In this document: positions 33,993-42,425 of the stretch, one piece after another
Layout of the letters: each line of letters starts with the position of its first letter
Position numbering within the stretch: the first letter of the stretch is position 1
NCBI RefSeq assembly: GCF_002799245.1
Contig: NZ_NEQV01000001.1
Location: 1,199,033-1,263,032, forward strand
DNA from: Stenotrophomonas maltophilia
GTDB taxonomy: Bacteria; Pseudomonadota; Gammaproteobacteria; Xanthomonadales; Xanthomonadaceae
Direction: 5' to 3'
Length of the DNA stretch: 64,000 nt
Program-made: the position numbers and the translations under genes
Notes under the pieces: model-generated
What the model was told of the DNA's origin: nothing
Database searches by the model: none
What the model saw: the letters and a program-made list of their open reading frames with translations, nothing else

Positions 33993-34132
33993 GGCCAATG
34001 CCGACAAAGCAGGCTGGGTATTCGTCCGAATCGAAACACAGAGAATCGGCCGCACGAACAACGACGTTCCCTGATGGTCGCCGCCGCCCTCTCTGGCCAA
34101 CATCACCCCATCCTTCATCACTGCACATCACG

Positions 34133-34792
34133 ATGGCTGCATACGATTCACTGAGGCGCGCGTTGTCGGCGGAGCGTTTGTCTACCTACGAGAGAATCGC
34201 ATCGGCCTGCAGCCCTGATGTCACTGCCGATTCCCTGTATCTCTGGAACATGCGGATGTGCGGTGCGCTGATGATGCCGGTGCATCTGTGCGAAGTGGTC
34301 ACGCGCAACGCCGCTGCAACCGTGCTTGCCCGGCAGCACGGCCCGCGTTGGCCATGGAATGATGCCTTCCGGCGCAGGCTTCCGGCTTCGTCCCGTACTT
34401 CCGCACGCGCAGCACTGGAACAGGTTGCCGTCCACACGACCGATACACCCGAGATCGTCGCCAAGCTTCCGATGGTGTTCTGGCAGCAGCTTTTCACCTG
34501 TCGCTTCGACTCCACACTGTGGATACCAGCACTCAGCGGGGTTCTGCGTCATGCGCCTGCGGCTCATCCCAGCGTGATCAGGAAAGCCATCCACGCAGAC
34601 ATTGGGCGCATCCGCCACCTGCGCAACCGCATCGCCCACCACGAGCCCATCCTGGAGCGCGACATCGGCGCCGACCTGGCAGCGATCGGGCGGCTGATCC
34701 ATGCACGCTGCCCGCACACCCTGGGGTGGCTGCAGCGCCATGAGCGGGCAACGACGGTGCTGGCGGCATCGCCGTTGGCGGCGCGTGCGTAG
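34133..34792 (+). CDS. Abi-like HEPN-domain protein
   Basis: A 219-residue protein of the Abi (abortive infection) family. The N-terminal pattern LSAERLSTYERI...LYLWNMRMCGALMMPVHLCEVVTRNAA is typical. The C-terminal HEPN RNase motif R-x4-H appears as HLRNRIAHHEPI (Arg164, Asn165, His169). Related proteins act as RNases that stop growth on phage infection or as toxins. The frame is open from ATG 33998, but the extra 45 residues look like non-domain sequence, so I prefer ATG 34133; no clear ribosome binding site precedes it. The first 120 bases count to about 57% GC, below the neighbours, hinting at transfer. The TAG stop is part of a SMAG repeat. Confidence 0.75.
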   Translation: MAAYDSLRRALSAERLSTYERIASACSPDVTADSLYLWNMRMCGALMMPVHLCEVVTRNAAATVLARQHGPRWPWNDAFRRRLPASSRTSARAALEQVAVHTTDTPEIVAKLPMVFWQQLFTCRFDSTLWIPALSGVLRHAPAAHPSVIRKAIHADIGRIRHLRNRIAHHEPILERDIGADLAAIGRLIHARCPHTLGWLQRHERATTVLAASPLAARA

Positions 34793-34831
34793 AGCCTCGA
34801 GCACGCTCAGTCGAGCATGGCGCGACTCTAC
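34789..34831. repeat. SMAG dimer, GTAGAG...CTCTAC
   Basis: A GTAGAGCCTCGAGCACGCTC half is followed by TCGAGCATGGCGCGACTCTAC, giving GTAG and CTAC at the outer ends. It lies between the convergent Abi-like gene and tsaD and supplies the Abi-like stop codon. Confidence 0.75.
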
Positions 34832-34851
34832 GGAGAGCGGCAGCCGGGGCC

Positions 34852-35877
34852 TCAGACCGCCGGCAGGGTCGCCATGTCCCAGCGCGGGGTCACATCCACC
34901 CGGGGTGGGCTGTGCTGGCCGGCCTGCAGGCGCAGCGCGCCGGCGAAGGCGATCATCGCGCCATTGTCAGTGCACAGTGCCGGCCGCGGGAAGCAGGCAC
35001 GGCCCCCCAGGCGCTCAGCCATCTGCTGCAGGCGGGCGCGCAGGCGCTTGTTGGCACCAACGCCGCCGGCCACCACGATCACATTGGTCCCGGCGGCTTC
35101 CAGCGCGCGCTCGCACTTGATCGACAAGGTCTCGACCACCGCATCTTCAAAGCCCCGGGCAATGTCGGCGCGGGTCTGTTCGCTCTGGTCACTGTCGCGC
35201 CAGGCCATCAGGACCTGGGTCTTCAGGCCGGAGAAGCTGAAGTCCAGCCCTGGACGGTCGGTCATCGGCCGCGCGAAGCGGTACGCCCCCGGCGTGCCCT
35301 GCTCGGCCAGCCTGGCCAGCTGCGGGCCACCCGGGTACGGCAGGCCCATCAGCTTGGCGGTCTTGTCGAAGGCCTCGCCGGCCGCATCGTCCAGGGTCTC
35401 GCCCAGCAGGCGGTACTGCCCGATCGCATCCACCGCCACCAGCTGGGTGTGGCCACCGGACACCAGCAGCGCCACGAACGGCGCTTCCGGCGGGTCGTCT
35501 TCCATCAACGGGGCCAGCAGGTGGCCTTCCATATGGTGTACGCCCACCGCCGACACCTCCAGCGCCCAGGCCAGCGAGCGGGCCACGCCCGCGCCGACCA
35601 GCAGCGCGCCGACCAGGCCGGGACCGGCCGTGTAGGCCACACCGTCGATGTCGCCCACGCCGAGGCCAGCCTCGGCCAGGGTCTGCCGCACCAGTGGCAG
35701 CAGCTTGCGGACGTGGTCGCGGCTGGCCAGCTCGGGCACCACACCGCCGTACTCGGCGTGCAGGGCGATCTGGCTGTAGACCGCATGGGCGCGCAGGGCC
35801 GCGCTGCCGGCCAGGTCGGTGTCATACACCGCCACGCCGGTCTCATCACAGGAAGATTCGATGCCAAGGACTCGCAT
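34852..35877 (-). CDS. tsaD: tRNA N6-threonylcarbamoyladenosine synthase subunit TsaD
   Basis: A 341-residue Kae1/TsaD ATPase, the catalytic subunit that places threonylcarbamoyl on A37 of ANN-decoding tRNAs together with TsaB and TsaE. The start [19 protein letters not shown] is the family signature, [16 protein letters not shown] and [12 protein letters not shown] hold the metal-binding histidines (HxxxH), and VSGGHTQLV and [12 protein letters not shown] bind nucleotide. It is divergent from rpsU, as is common in proteobacteria. Confidence 0.97.
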
Positions 35878-35967
35878 GCCTGCTATTATGACGCCCCTGC
35901 CGCCCCCTCGGGGGACGTGCAGGTCTCACTGCTTTCGACCCCCCGGCCCGTATTCAGGGTTGGCCGC

Positions 35968-35995
35968 TTGCAGTTTGTCGTTTCGCCGCTATAAT
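35968..35995 (+). promoter_or_regulatory. Sigma-70 promoter of rpsU
   Basis: The -35 TTGCAG (35968-35973) and a perfect -10 TATAAT (35990-35995) are 16 bases apart. The leader to the rpsU ATG is about 42 bases and contains a GGAG ribosome binding site. Confidence 0.8.
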
Positions 35996-36043
35996 GTGCG
36001 GCTCGCCGGGCGTGACCCGGTTCTACTGTGTCCCGGAGATTCC

Positions 36044-36259
36044 ATGCCCAGCGTCAAAGTCCGCGAGAACGAGCCCTTCGAGTTTGCTCTTCGCCGCTTC
36101 AAGCGCACTTGCGAAAAGGCCGGTGTGCTGGCCGAAACCCGCAAGCGCGAGTTCTACGAAAAGCCGACCCAGGAGCGCAAGCGCAAGGCTGCTGCTGCTG
36201 TGAAGCGTCAGCTGCGCCGCTCGTCGCGCGACGTCACCAAGCGTCAGCGCCTGTACTGA
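36044..36259 (+). CDS. rpsU: 30S ribosomal protein S21
   Basis: A 71-residue S21, exactly the usual length. [43 protein letters not shown] and the basic C-terminus [18 protein letters not shown] are standard. S21 binds the small subunit near the 3' end of 16S rRNA and aids start-site selection. It has a strong promoter and its own terminator, so it can be expressed apart from yqeY and dnaG downstream. Confidence 0.98.
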
Positions 36260-36307
36260 TCGGACGCATCTTCATTGCGGCGGGCCTGCCTGTCGCGATG
36301 GAGCCGA

Positions 36308-36338
36308 AGCCGGCACGCGCGAGCGTCGCCGGCTTTTT
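36308..36338 (+). terminator. Intrinsic terminator after rpsU
   Basis: Stem AAGCCGGC (36308-36314 core) and GCCGGCTT (36328-36335) followed by TTTTT. It separates the abundant rpsU message from the yqeY gene 55 bases further on. Confidence 0.85.
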
Positions 36339-36392
36339 GCGTTTCCGGGTTCGGGCATCCGCCCCGCCCCACCTACCACCACGAGGTTCCTC

Positions 36393-36836
36393 ATGAGCAT
36401 GAAGCAGCAGCTCACCGAAGACATGAAGGCCGCCATGAAGGCGGGCGAGAAGCACAAGCTGGGCGTGATCCGCCTGATCAACGCCGCGATCAAGCAGCGC
36501 GAAGTCGACGAGCGCATCGAGCTGGACGACACCGCCGTGATCGCCGTGCTCGACAAGATGGTCAAGCAGCGCAAGGACTCGGTCAGCCAGTTCGAAGCCG
36601 CCAACCGCGAAGACCTGGCCGAGATCGAGCGCGCCGAGATCGTGGTCATCGAAGCCTACCTGCCGGCCAAGATGGGTGAAGCCGAGATCGTGGCCGCCAT
36701 CCAGGCCGCCATTGCCGAGACCGGCGCCTCCGGCCCGGCCGATATGGGCAAGCTGATGGGCGCACTGAAGCCCAAGCTCGCCGGCCAGGCCGACATGGGC
36801 CTGGTGTCCAAGCTGGTCAAGCAGCTGCTGGCCTGA
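36393..36836 (+). CDS. yqeY: GatB/YqeY domain protein
   Basis: A 147-residue cytoplasmic protein of the YqeY family, resembling the tRNA-binding tail domain of GatB. Motifs seen are LKxxMKAGEKHKLGVIRLINAAIKQREVD, VIAVLDKMVKQRKDSVSQFEAANREDL and EAYLPAKMGEAEI, then the GatB-like ADMGKLMGALKPKLAGQADMGLVSKLVKQLL. The rpsU-yqeY-dnaG order is common. A link to tRNA amidation is family inference only. Confidence 0.93.
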   Translation: MSMKQQLTEDMKAAMKAGEKHKLGVIRLINAAIKQREVDERIELDDTAVIAVLDKMVKQRKDSVSQFEAANREDLAEIERAEIVVIEAYLPAKMGEAEIVAAIQAAIAETGASGPADMGKLMGALKPKLAGQADMGLVSKLVKQLLA

Positions 36837-36846
36837 GCCAGCACAC

Positions 36847-36887
36847 GGGGTCAGAGCCCTTTCGCGCCGCGGAAGGGATCTGACCCC
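36847..36887. repeat. GGGGTC...GACCCC palindrome
   Basis: The sixth copy in the window of the 40-base palindrome family, with inner arms CCCTTTCGCG/CGCGGAAGGG imperfectly paired. It lies between yqeY and yihY. Confidence 0.8.
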
Positions 36888-36940
36888 ATCGATGTATCCG
36901 CTTCACCGCACCTTCGACCCCCGGCTGCTACAACACCCCC

Positions 36941-37885
36941 ATGGTCGAGCAATCGAACACCCCCACCGACACCCGTCCCCACGGCATCCCCGCACGGCTT
37001 CGCCACTACGCCGATCGGCTGCAGGACAGCTTCCCGATGGCGGTGGCCAAGCGCTTCGTCGAAATCGACGTGCTGACCCAGGCCGCTTCGGTCTCCTTCT
37101 ACGCCCTGCTGTCGATGGCTCCGCTGCTGGTGCTGCTGCTGTGGCTGACCGCCTCGCTGTATCCGCCTGCGCAACAGGCGCTGATCGGCCAGATCGGTTC
37201 GGTGGCCGGCAGCAGCGTGGCCAGCGTCGCCGACACCGTGCTGCACAACGCCAACAGCCAGCCCAGCATGGGGTCGCTGGCCGGGCTGTGGAGCACGCTG
37301 CTGCTGTTCGTCGGTGCCACCGCGGTGTTTGCCCAGCTGCAGAACGCGCTGAACCGCATCTTCCACACCAGCGGCCAGCGCCTGGAAGGCGTCAAGGCCT
37401 GGCTGCGCAAGCGCGTGTTCTCGTTCGGCGTGGTGCTGGCGCTGGGCTTCCTGCTGATCCTGTCGATGACCGCCACCACTGCGCTGCAGGTGGTGTTCGC
37501 GCAGCTGCCCTCGGTGCTGCCGGCGATCGGCTACCTGACCTCGCTGCTGCTCTACACGCTGGCCTTCGCCTTCCTCTACCACTACCTGCCCGATCGCCGC
37601 GTGGCCTGGCGCCAGGCCTTCATCGGCGGCGCCATCACTTCGGTGCTGTTCACCCTGGGCCGCTACGGCATCGGCGTCTACATCGCCACCGTCGCCCCGG
37701 GCAGTGCCTACGGCTCGATGGGCGCGCTGGTGATCGCGCTGGTCTGGATCTACTACGCCACCGCCGTGTTCTTCGTCGGCGCGCTGATGACGGCGGTGAT
37801 CGACGAACGCCTGTATGCACGGGCACAGCTGGCCAAGGCCGGCGACAGCACCGGACAGGCGGGCCCGGCCGCCACCAGCGAGTAG
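36941..37885 (+). CDS. yihY: YihY / BrkB family inner-membrane protein
   Basis: A 314-residue membrane protein with about six helices. The N-terminal segment DVLTQAASVSFYALLSMAPLLVLLLW is the BrkB/UPF0761 signature, followed by LWSTLLLFVGATAVFAQLQNALNRIFH and the C-terminal YGSMGALVIALVWIYYATAVFFVGALMTAV. It was once annotated as RNase BN, which has been corrected; its actual function is unknown. It lies in the same direction as dnaG, 59 bases upstream. Confidence 0.92.
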   Translation: MVEQSNTPTDTRPHGIPARLRHYADRLQDSFPMAVAKRFVEIDVLTQAASVSFYALLSMAPLLVLLLWLTASLYPPAQQALIGQIGSVAGSSVASVADTVLHNANSQPSMGSLAGLWSTLLLFVGATAVFAQLQNALNRIFHTSGQRLEGVKAWLRKRVFSFGVVLALGFLLILSMTATTALQVVFAQLPSVLPAIGYLTSLLLYTLAFAFLYHYLPDRRVAWRQAFIGGAITSVLFTLGRYGIGVYIATVAPGSAYGSMGALVIALVWIYYATAVFFVGALMTAVIDERLYARAQLAKAGDSTGQAGPAATSE

Positions 37886-37944
37886 ACTAGGGAACCTACC
37901 TTCCCTCATGCGCTGCCTGTTGGCTGCGCCCTGCCCTGTTGCCC

Positions 37945-39684
37945 ATGGCCCGTATCCCCGACGCTTTCATCGACGACCTGCTCGCCCGCACCGACATTGT
38001 CGAGGTGGTGGGCAGCCGCGTGCCGTTGAAGCGCCAGGGCAAGGAGTACGCGGCGCGCTGCCCGTTCCATGACGAGCGCTCGGCATCGTTCACCGTCTCG
38101 CCCACCAAGCAGTTCTATCACTGCTTCGGCTGTGGCGCGCACGGCACTGCGATCAGCTTCCTGATGAACTACGACCGCCTCGAGTTCCTCGATGCGGTGG
38201 ATGAGCTGGCCAAGCGCGCGGGCATGGAAGTGCCACGCAACGAGAACCCGCGCAGCCCCCAGCAGCAGGACGACAGCCGCGAGCTGTACTCGGCGCTTGA
38301 GGCAGCCACGAAGTTCTTCCAGAACAACCTGCAGGGCAGCGACAAGGCCCGCAGCTATCTCGATGGGCGTGGCGTGGACGAAGAAAACCGCGCCCGCTTC
38401 CAGATCGGTTACGCGCCGGATGGCTACAGCGGCCTGCGCGATGCACTGGGCAAGGACGAGCGGCGCATGAAGCTGCTCGACCGCGCCGGCCTGTTCTCGA
38501 AGAACGATCGCGGCCACGTCTACGACAAGTTCCGCGACCGGGTGATGTTCCCGATCTTCGACCGCCGTGGCCGGGTGATCGCCTTCGGCGGCCGCGTGTT
38601 CGAGAAGGATGACGGCCCCAAGTACCTCAACTCGCCCGAGACCGCGCTGTTCCACAAGGGCCGCGAGCTGTACGGCCTGTGGCAGGTGCGCCAGGCCAAC
38701 CAGAAGATCGAGCGGCTGATCGTGGTCGAGGGCTACATGGACGTGGTCTCGCTGTTCCAGTTCGGCGTCACCCAGGCGGTGGCGACGCTGGGCACGGCGA
38801 CCACGCCGGACCATGCCGAGCTGCTGTTCCGCAACGCGCCGGACGTGTTCTTCTGCTTCGACGGCGACGCCGCCGGCCGCCGCGCCGGCTGGAAGGCGCT
38901 GGAATCGGTACTGCCGCGCATGAAGGATGGCCGCCAGGCCTTCTTCCTGTTCCTGCCCGATGGCGAGGACCCGGACACCATCGTGCGCAAGGAAGGCGCC
39001 GAAGCCTTCAACGAACGGCTGAAGCAGGCCACGCCGCTGTCGCAGTTCTTCTTCGATGAACTGACCCGCGAGATCAACCTGGGCACGCTGGACGGCAAGG
39101 CACGCCTGGCCGAACGTGCCAAGCCTATGCTGGCGCAGATTCCCGACGGCGCCTTCGGCGACCTGATGAAGCAGCAGCTGGCGCAGCTGACCGGCCTTGG
39201 CGGCAACGCCCAGGCCACACGCGCGCCAATGCAGCAGCGTCAGCCTGCACGCACGATCCAGCCGGTGGCCAGGCGCAGCCTGGTGCGCGGCGCGATCGCC
39301 GTGTTGCTGCAACAGCCCTCGCTGGCCCTGACCCTGGGCGGCAAGCATCACTTCCAGGGCCTGCGCCTGCCCGGCGTCGAGCTGCTGCTGGAGCTGCTGG
39401 GGCTGGTCGAACAGCGCCCGGACATCAGCACCGGCGCCCTGCTGGAACACTTCGACGGGCGCGAGGAACAGGCGTCACTGCACACGCTGGCTGCACAGAC
39501 GCTGCCGGGCGACGACGCGATGTGGACCCAGGAACTGCACGATGCCGTGGCCCAGCTGGAGAAACAGCTGCTGGTGCAACGTCTGGAGGAGTTGTTGGCA
39601 AAGCAGCGCCAGCAGGGCCTGGACGATACTGACAAGTACGAACTGCGCGAGCTGCTGAAAGCCCGCGCCGGGCTGCGCCTGTAG
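37945..39684 (+). CDS. dnaG: DNA primase
   Basis: A 579-residue DnaG, nearly the 581 of E. coli, which makes RNA primers at the replication fork. The N-terminal CHC2 zinc finger is CPFHDERSASFTVSP...FYHCFGCGAHG (about residues 40-65). The TOPRIM catalytic core carries VVEGYMDVVSLFQFGV and FCFDGDAAGRRAGWKAL, with the Glu and DxD. The C-terminal DnaB-binding helical domain follows. The start is ATG 37945 (MARIPDAFIDDLL); a TTG two codons upstream is possible, and no clear ribosome binding site helps decide. rpoD, its usual downstream partner, is not next to it. Confidence 0.97.
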   Translation: MARIPDAFIDDLLARTDIVEVVGSRVPLKRQGKEYAARCPFHDERSASFTVSPTKQFYHCFGCGAHGTAISFLMNYDRLEFLDAVDELAKRAGMEVPRNENPRSPQQQDDSRELYSALEAATKFFQNNLQGSDKARSYLDGRGVDEENRARFQIGYAPDGYSGLRDALGKDERRMKLLDRAGLFSKNDRGHVYDKFRDRVMFPIFDRRGRVIAFGGRVFEKDDGPKYLNSPETALFHKGRELYGLWQVRQANQKIERLIVVEGYMDVVSLFQFGVTQAVATLGTATTPDHAELLFRNAPDVFFCFDGDAAGRRAGWKALESVLPRMKDGRQAFFLFLPDGEDPDTIVRKEGAEAFNERLKQATPLSQFFFDELTREINLGTLDGKARLAERAKPMLAQIPDGAFGDLMKQQLAQLTGLGGNAQATRAPMQQRQPARTIQPVARRSLVRGAIAVLLQQPSLALTLGGKHHFQGLRLPGVELLLELLGLVEQRPDISTGALLEHFDGREEQASLHTLAAQTLPGDDAMWTQELHDAVAQLEKQLLVQRLEELLAKQRQQGLDDTDKYELRELLKARAGLRL

Positions 39685-39712
39685 AGGGCAGAACGCTTTC
39701 ACGGAGAAGACC

Positions 39713-40213
39713 ATGCTGCTGCGCCTGACCTGCCTGCTGTTGTTGTCGCTCTGCCTGCCATTGGCGGCCCTGGCCGCAGATGCCCCGCTCAATGAAGTCC
39801 GCCCCGGCCTGTATGCCGGCGGCCAACCCAGCGCCTCGCAGCTGCAGGCCTTGGCCGCACAGGGCGTGCGCACCGTGATCGACCTGCGCCAGCCTGGCGA
39901 GGACCGGGGTTTCGATGAAACCCGCGTCGCCGAATCGCTGGGCCTGCGCTACGTGCGCATCCCGGTGGCCGGCGCCGAGGGGCTGGATGCGGCCAACGTG
40001 CGTGCCGTGCATCAAGCCCTGCAGCAGAGCCAAGGGCCGGTGCTGCTGCACTGCGCCTCCGGCAACCGCGCCGGTGCGGTGCTCGGCCTGGTCAATGCGC
40101 GTTACGAACACGCCAGCCCGGAACAGGCCCTGCAGCTCGGCCAGCGCGCCGGCCTGAAGTCACTGGAAACCGCCACCCGCCAGCGCCTGGCCACGCCATC
40201 CACTTCACCCTGA
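39713..40213 (+). CDS. Exported phosphatase-like protein (DSP / BLH family)
   Basis: A 166-residue protein with a signal peptide (cleavage near ALAAD). The fold is tyrosine-phosphatase-like, with NEVRPGLYAGGQPSASQL, GVRTVIDLRQPGE and an active-site loop LLHCASGNRAGAVLGL. The loop reads Cys-x4-Arg, as in the beta-lactamase-hydrolase-like (DUF442) branch, not the Cys-x5-Arg of classical phosphatases. It is predicted to be periplasmic. It starts 28 bases after dnaG and 28 bases before the symporter gene, so could belong to the dnaG transcript. Substrate unknown. Confidence 0.75.
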   Translation: MLLRLTCLLLLSLCLPLAALAADAPLNEVRPGLYAGGQPSASQLQALAAQGVRTVIDLRQPGEDRGFDETRVAESLGLRYVRIPVAGAEGLDAANVRAVHQALQQSQGPVLLHCASGNRAGAVLGLVNARYEHASPEQALQLGQRAGLKSLETATRQRLATPSTSP

Positions 40214-40241
40214 CTCCACCGCACCAAGGACCCTGCCCACC

Positions 40242-41213
40242 ATGACCCGCTGGTGGTCGCGCCTGCGACCGGACAACTTCACCCTCGCCCTGCTGTGCAC
40301 CGTCGGCCTGGCCTCGCTGCTGCCGATGAAGGGCGCCGCCGCCATCGTCCTCGACGATGTCACCACTGTTGCCATCGCCGCGCTGTTCTTCCTGCATGGC
40401 GCGCGCCTGCCACGTGAGTCGATCATCGGCGGCATGCTGCATTGGCGGCTGCACCTGACCATCCTGGCCTGCACCTTCATCCTGTTCCCGCTCCTGGGGC
40501 TGATGTTCAAGCCGCTGTCAGGCTGGCTGCTGACCCCGGAGCTGTACCTGGGCGTGCTGTTCCTGTGCACCCTGCCCTCCACCGTACAGTCGTCCATCGC
40601 GTTCACCTCGATGGCCCGCGGCAACGTTCCTGCAGCGGTGTGCAGCGCTTCGCTGTCGAGCATTCTCGGCGTGTTCCTCACCCCGCTGCTGCTGACCGCG
40701 CTGGCCGGCACCTCCGGTGGCGTGCACGACCCGCTGCACGCGATCGGCGGCATCATGCTGCAGCTGCTGGTGCCGTTCGTGGCTGGCCACCTGCTGCGGC
40801 CGTGGATTGCCGGCTGGGTGGAAAGGCAGCGCGCGCTGCTGCGCTACACCGATCAGGCCACCATCCTGCTGGTGGTGTACTCCGCGTTCGGCGAAGCGGT
40901 GACCGAAGGCCTGTGGAGCAAAACGCCACTGCTCTCGCTGCTGGCGGTGGCGGTGGTCGCCGCCGTGCTGCTGGGCATCGCGATGCCGCTGATCACCTTC
41001 ATCGCCCGCCGGCTGCGCTTCAACCGCGAGGACGAAATCGCGATCGTGTTCTGCGGTTCGAAAAAGAGCCTGGCCACGGGCGTGCCGATCGCCAAGGTGC
41101 TGTTCGCCGGCGGCAGTCTCGGCGCCATCGTGCTGCCGGTGATGATCTATCACCAGATCCAGCTGATCGTCTGCGGCGTGATCGCGCAGCGTTATGCGCG
41201 GCGCAAGCCCTGA
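40242..41213 (+). CDS. yfeH: Bile acid:sodium symporter family transporter (YfeH-like)
   Basis: A 323-residue membrane protein of the BASS superfamily (SBF-like, PF13593 type) with about nine or ten helices. Typical segments are DDVTTVAIAALFFLHGARLPRESI, LCTLPSTVQSSIAFTSMARGNVPAAVCSASLSSILGVFLTP and FCGSKKSLATGVPIAKVLF, the conserved crossover motifs. Bile acid is unlikely to be the natural substrate; organic anions coupled to sodium are the usual guess. It is the last gene before a tandem hairpin array. Confidence 0.9.
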   Translation: MTRWWSRLRPDNFTLALLCTVGLASLLPMKGAAAIVLDDVTTVAIAALFFLHGARLPRESIIGGMLHWRLHLTILACTFILFPLLGLMFKPLSGWLLTPELYLGVLFLCTLPSTVQSSIAFTSMARGNVPAAVCSASLSSILGVFLTPLLLTALAGTSGGVHDPLHAIGGIMLQLLVPFVAGHLLRPWIAGWVERQRALLRYTDQATILLVVYSAFGEAVTEGLWSKTPLLSLLAVAVVAAVLLGIAMPLITFIARRLRFNREDEIAIVFCGSKKSLATGVPIAKVLFAGGSLGAIVLPVMIYHQIQLIVCGVIAQRYARRKP

Positions 41214-41220
41214 CCTGAGC

Positions 41221-41516
41221 GGGAAAACATCCACGCATGGCGTGGATCTACTGGACGCTTGGGCCGCTGCGGGAAAACATCCACGCATGGCGTGGATCTA
41301 CTGGACGCTTGGGCCGCTGCGGGAAAACATCCACGCATGGCGTGGATCTGCTGGACGCTTGGGTCGCTGCGGGAAAACATCCACGCATGGCGTGGATCTA
41401 CTGGACGCTTGGGCCGCTGCGGGAGAACATCCACGCATGGCGTGGATCTACTGTAGAGCCGAGCCCATGCTCGGCTGATGCCTGTGATCTGGAGTAGATC
41501 CACGCCATGCGTGGAT
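41221..41516. repeat. Tandem 50-base SMAG array, five copies, plus flanking palindromes
   Basis: A unit starting GGGAAAACAT recurs at 41221, 41271, 41321, 41371 and, with one change, 41421. Each contains the palindrome ATCCACGCATGGCGTGGAT followed by CTAC or CTGC. The last copy runs into a GTAGAGCCGAGC-type SMAG (41453-41477), and an inverted GTAGATCCACGCCATGCGTGGAT copy follows at about 41493-41516. It fills the 314-base gap between the convergent symporter and ctaB genes; no gene is seen. It is not CRISPR, because the unit has no unique spacers. Confidence 0.9.
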
Positions 41517-41527
41517 GCCTCAGCCCG

Positions 41528-42421
41528 TCACAGCCAGGGCAGGATCCAGTGGTCGACCAGCAGGAAGGCGAACAGCGCCATCAGGTACACGATGGAGTAA
41601 TGGAACATCTTCATCGAGAACAGTTCGTCCGGCGGGTTAAGCATGCGCCAGGCGTACCAGAGGAAGACCGCGTTGAGTACGATCGCGCCGCCCAGGTAGA
41701 ACGCGCCGCTCATGCCCACCAGGTACGGCAGCAGGCAGACCAGGGCGAGCACCACCGAGTACACCATGATCTGCTTGCGGGTGTGTACCACGCCATGGGT
41801 CACCGGCAGCATCGGGATCTCGGCCTTGGCGTAGTCCTCGCGACGGAAGATTGCCAGCGCCCAGAAGTGCGGCGGCGTCCAGATGAAGATGATCAGCACC
41901 AGCAGCGACGAGTACGCCCAGTCCGACGAGCCCTGCATGCCGGTCACCGCCGCCCAGCCCAGCATCGGCGGCATCGCGCCGGCCAGGCCACCGATGACGA
42001 TGTTCTGCGAGGTCGCGCGCTTGAGGTACACGGTGTAGATCACCGCATAACCGATCAGCGAGGCGAAGGTCAGCACCGCAGTGATCAGGTTCACCCACAG
42101 CACCAGGATCGCCATCGACAGCACGATCAGCACGCCGGCGAACACCAGCACCTGCCATGGCTTGACTTTGCCCACCACCAGCGGACGCCATGAAGTGCGC
42201 GCCATCTGCGCATCGATGTGCGCATCCAGCAGCTGGTTGATCGCAGCCGCAGCCGAGGCCGCCAGCCAGATGCCAAGGAAGCCGAGCACGCCGGCACGCA
42301 CCTGCTCCCAGCTGGGTACGCCGGGGATGGCCAGGACCATGCCGACCAGGGCAGTGAAGACGATCAGGGCGACGACCTTGGGCTTGGTCAGGTCCCAGTA
42401 CTGGCGGTAATTGGAAAACAT
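41528..42421 (-). CDS. ctaB: Protoheme IX farnesyltransferase (heme O synthase)
   Basis: A 297-residue UbiA-family prenyltransferase that adds a farnesyl group to heme B, giving heme O for cytochrome oxidase. The first aspartate-rich motif is [20 protein letters not shown] (typically NxxxDxxxD) and the second region is [15 protein letters not shown]. There are about nine membrane helices. The start is ATG 42421 ([16 protein letters not shown]). It follows ctaA with a 4-base gap and is the last gene of the oxidase cluster. Confidence 0.96.
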   Translation of the reverse strand: MFSNYRQYWDLTKPKVVALIVFTALVGMVLAIPGVPSWEQVRAGVLGFLGIWLAASAAAAINQLLDAHIDAQMARTSWRPLVVGKVKPWQVLVFAGVLIVLSMAILVLWVNLITAVLTFASLIGYAVIYTVYLKRATSQNIVIGGLAGAMPPMLGWAAVTGMQGSSDWAYSSLLVLIIFIWTPPHFWALAIFRREDYAKAEIPMLPVTHGVVHTRKQIMVYSVVLALVCLLPYLVGMSGAFYLGGAIVLNAVFLWYAWRMLNPPDELFSMKMFHYSIVYLMALFAFLLVDHWILPWL

Positions 42422-42425
42422 GGAA

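Noticed and set aside
33998..34132. 45-residue N-terminal extension of the Abi-like protein
   Set aside because: The extra residues do not resemble the family and cover a region better explained as promoter and leader; ATG 34133 starts at the domain edge. Not fully excluded, because 34133 lacks a clear ribosome binding site.
41221..41455. CRISPR-like array
   Set aside because: The whole 50-base period is repeated with no variable spacers, each unit is a GTAG/CTAC palindrome, and no cas genes are present.
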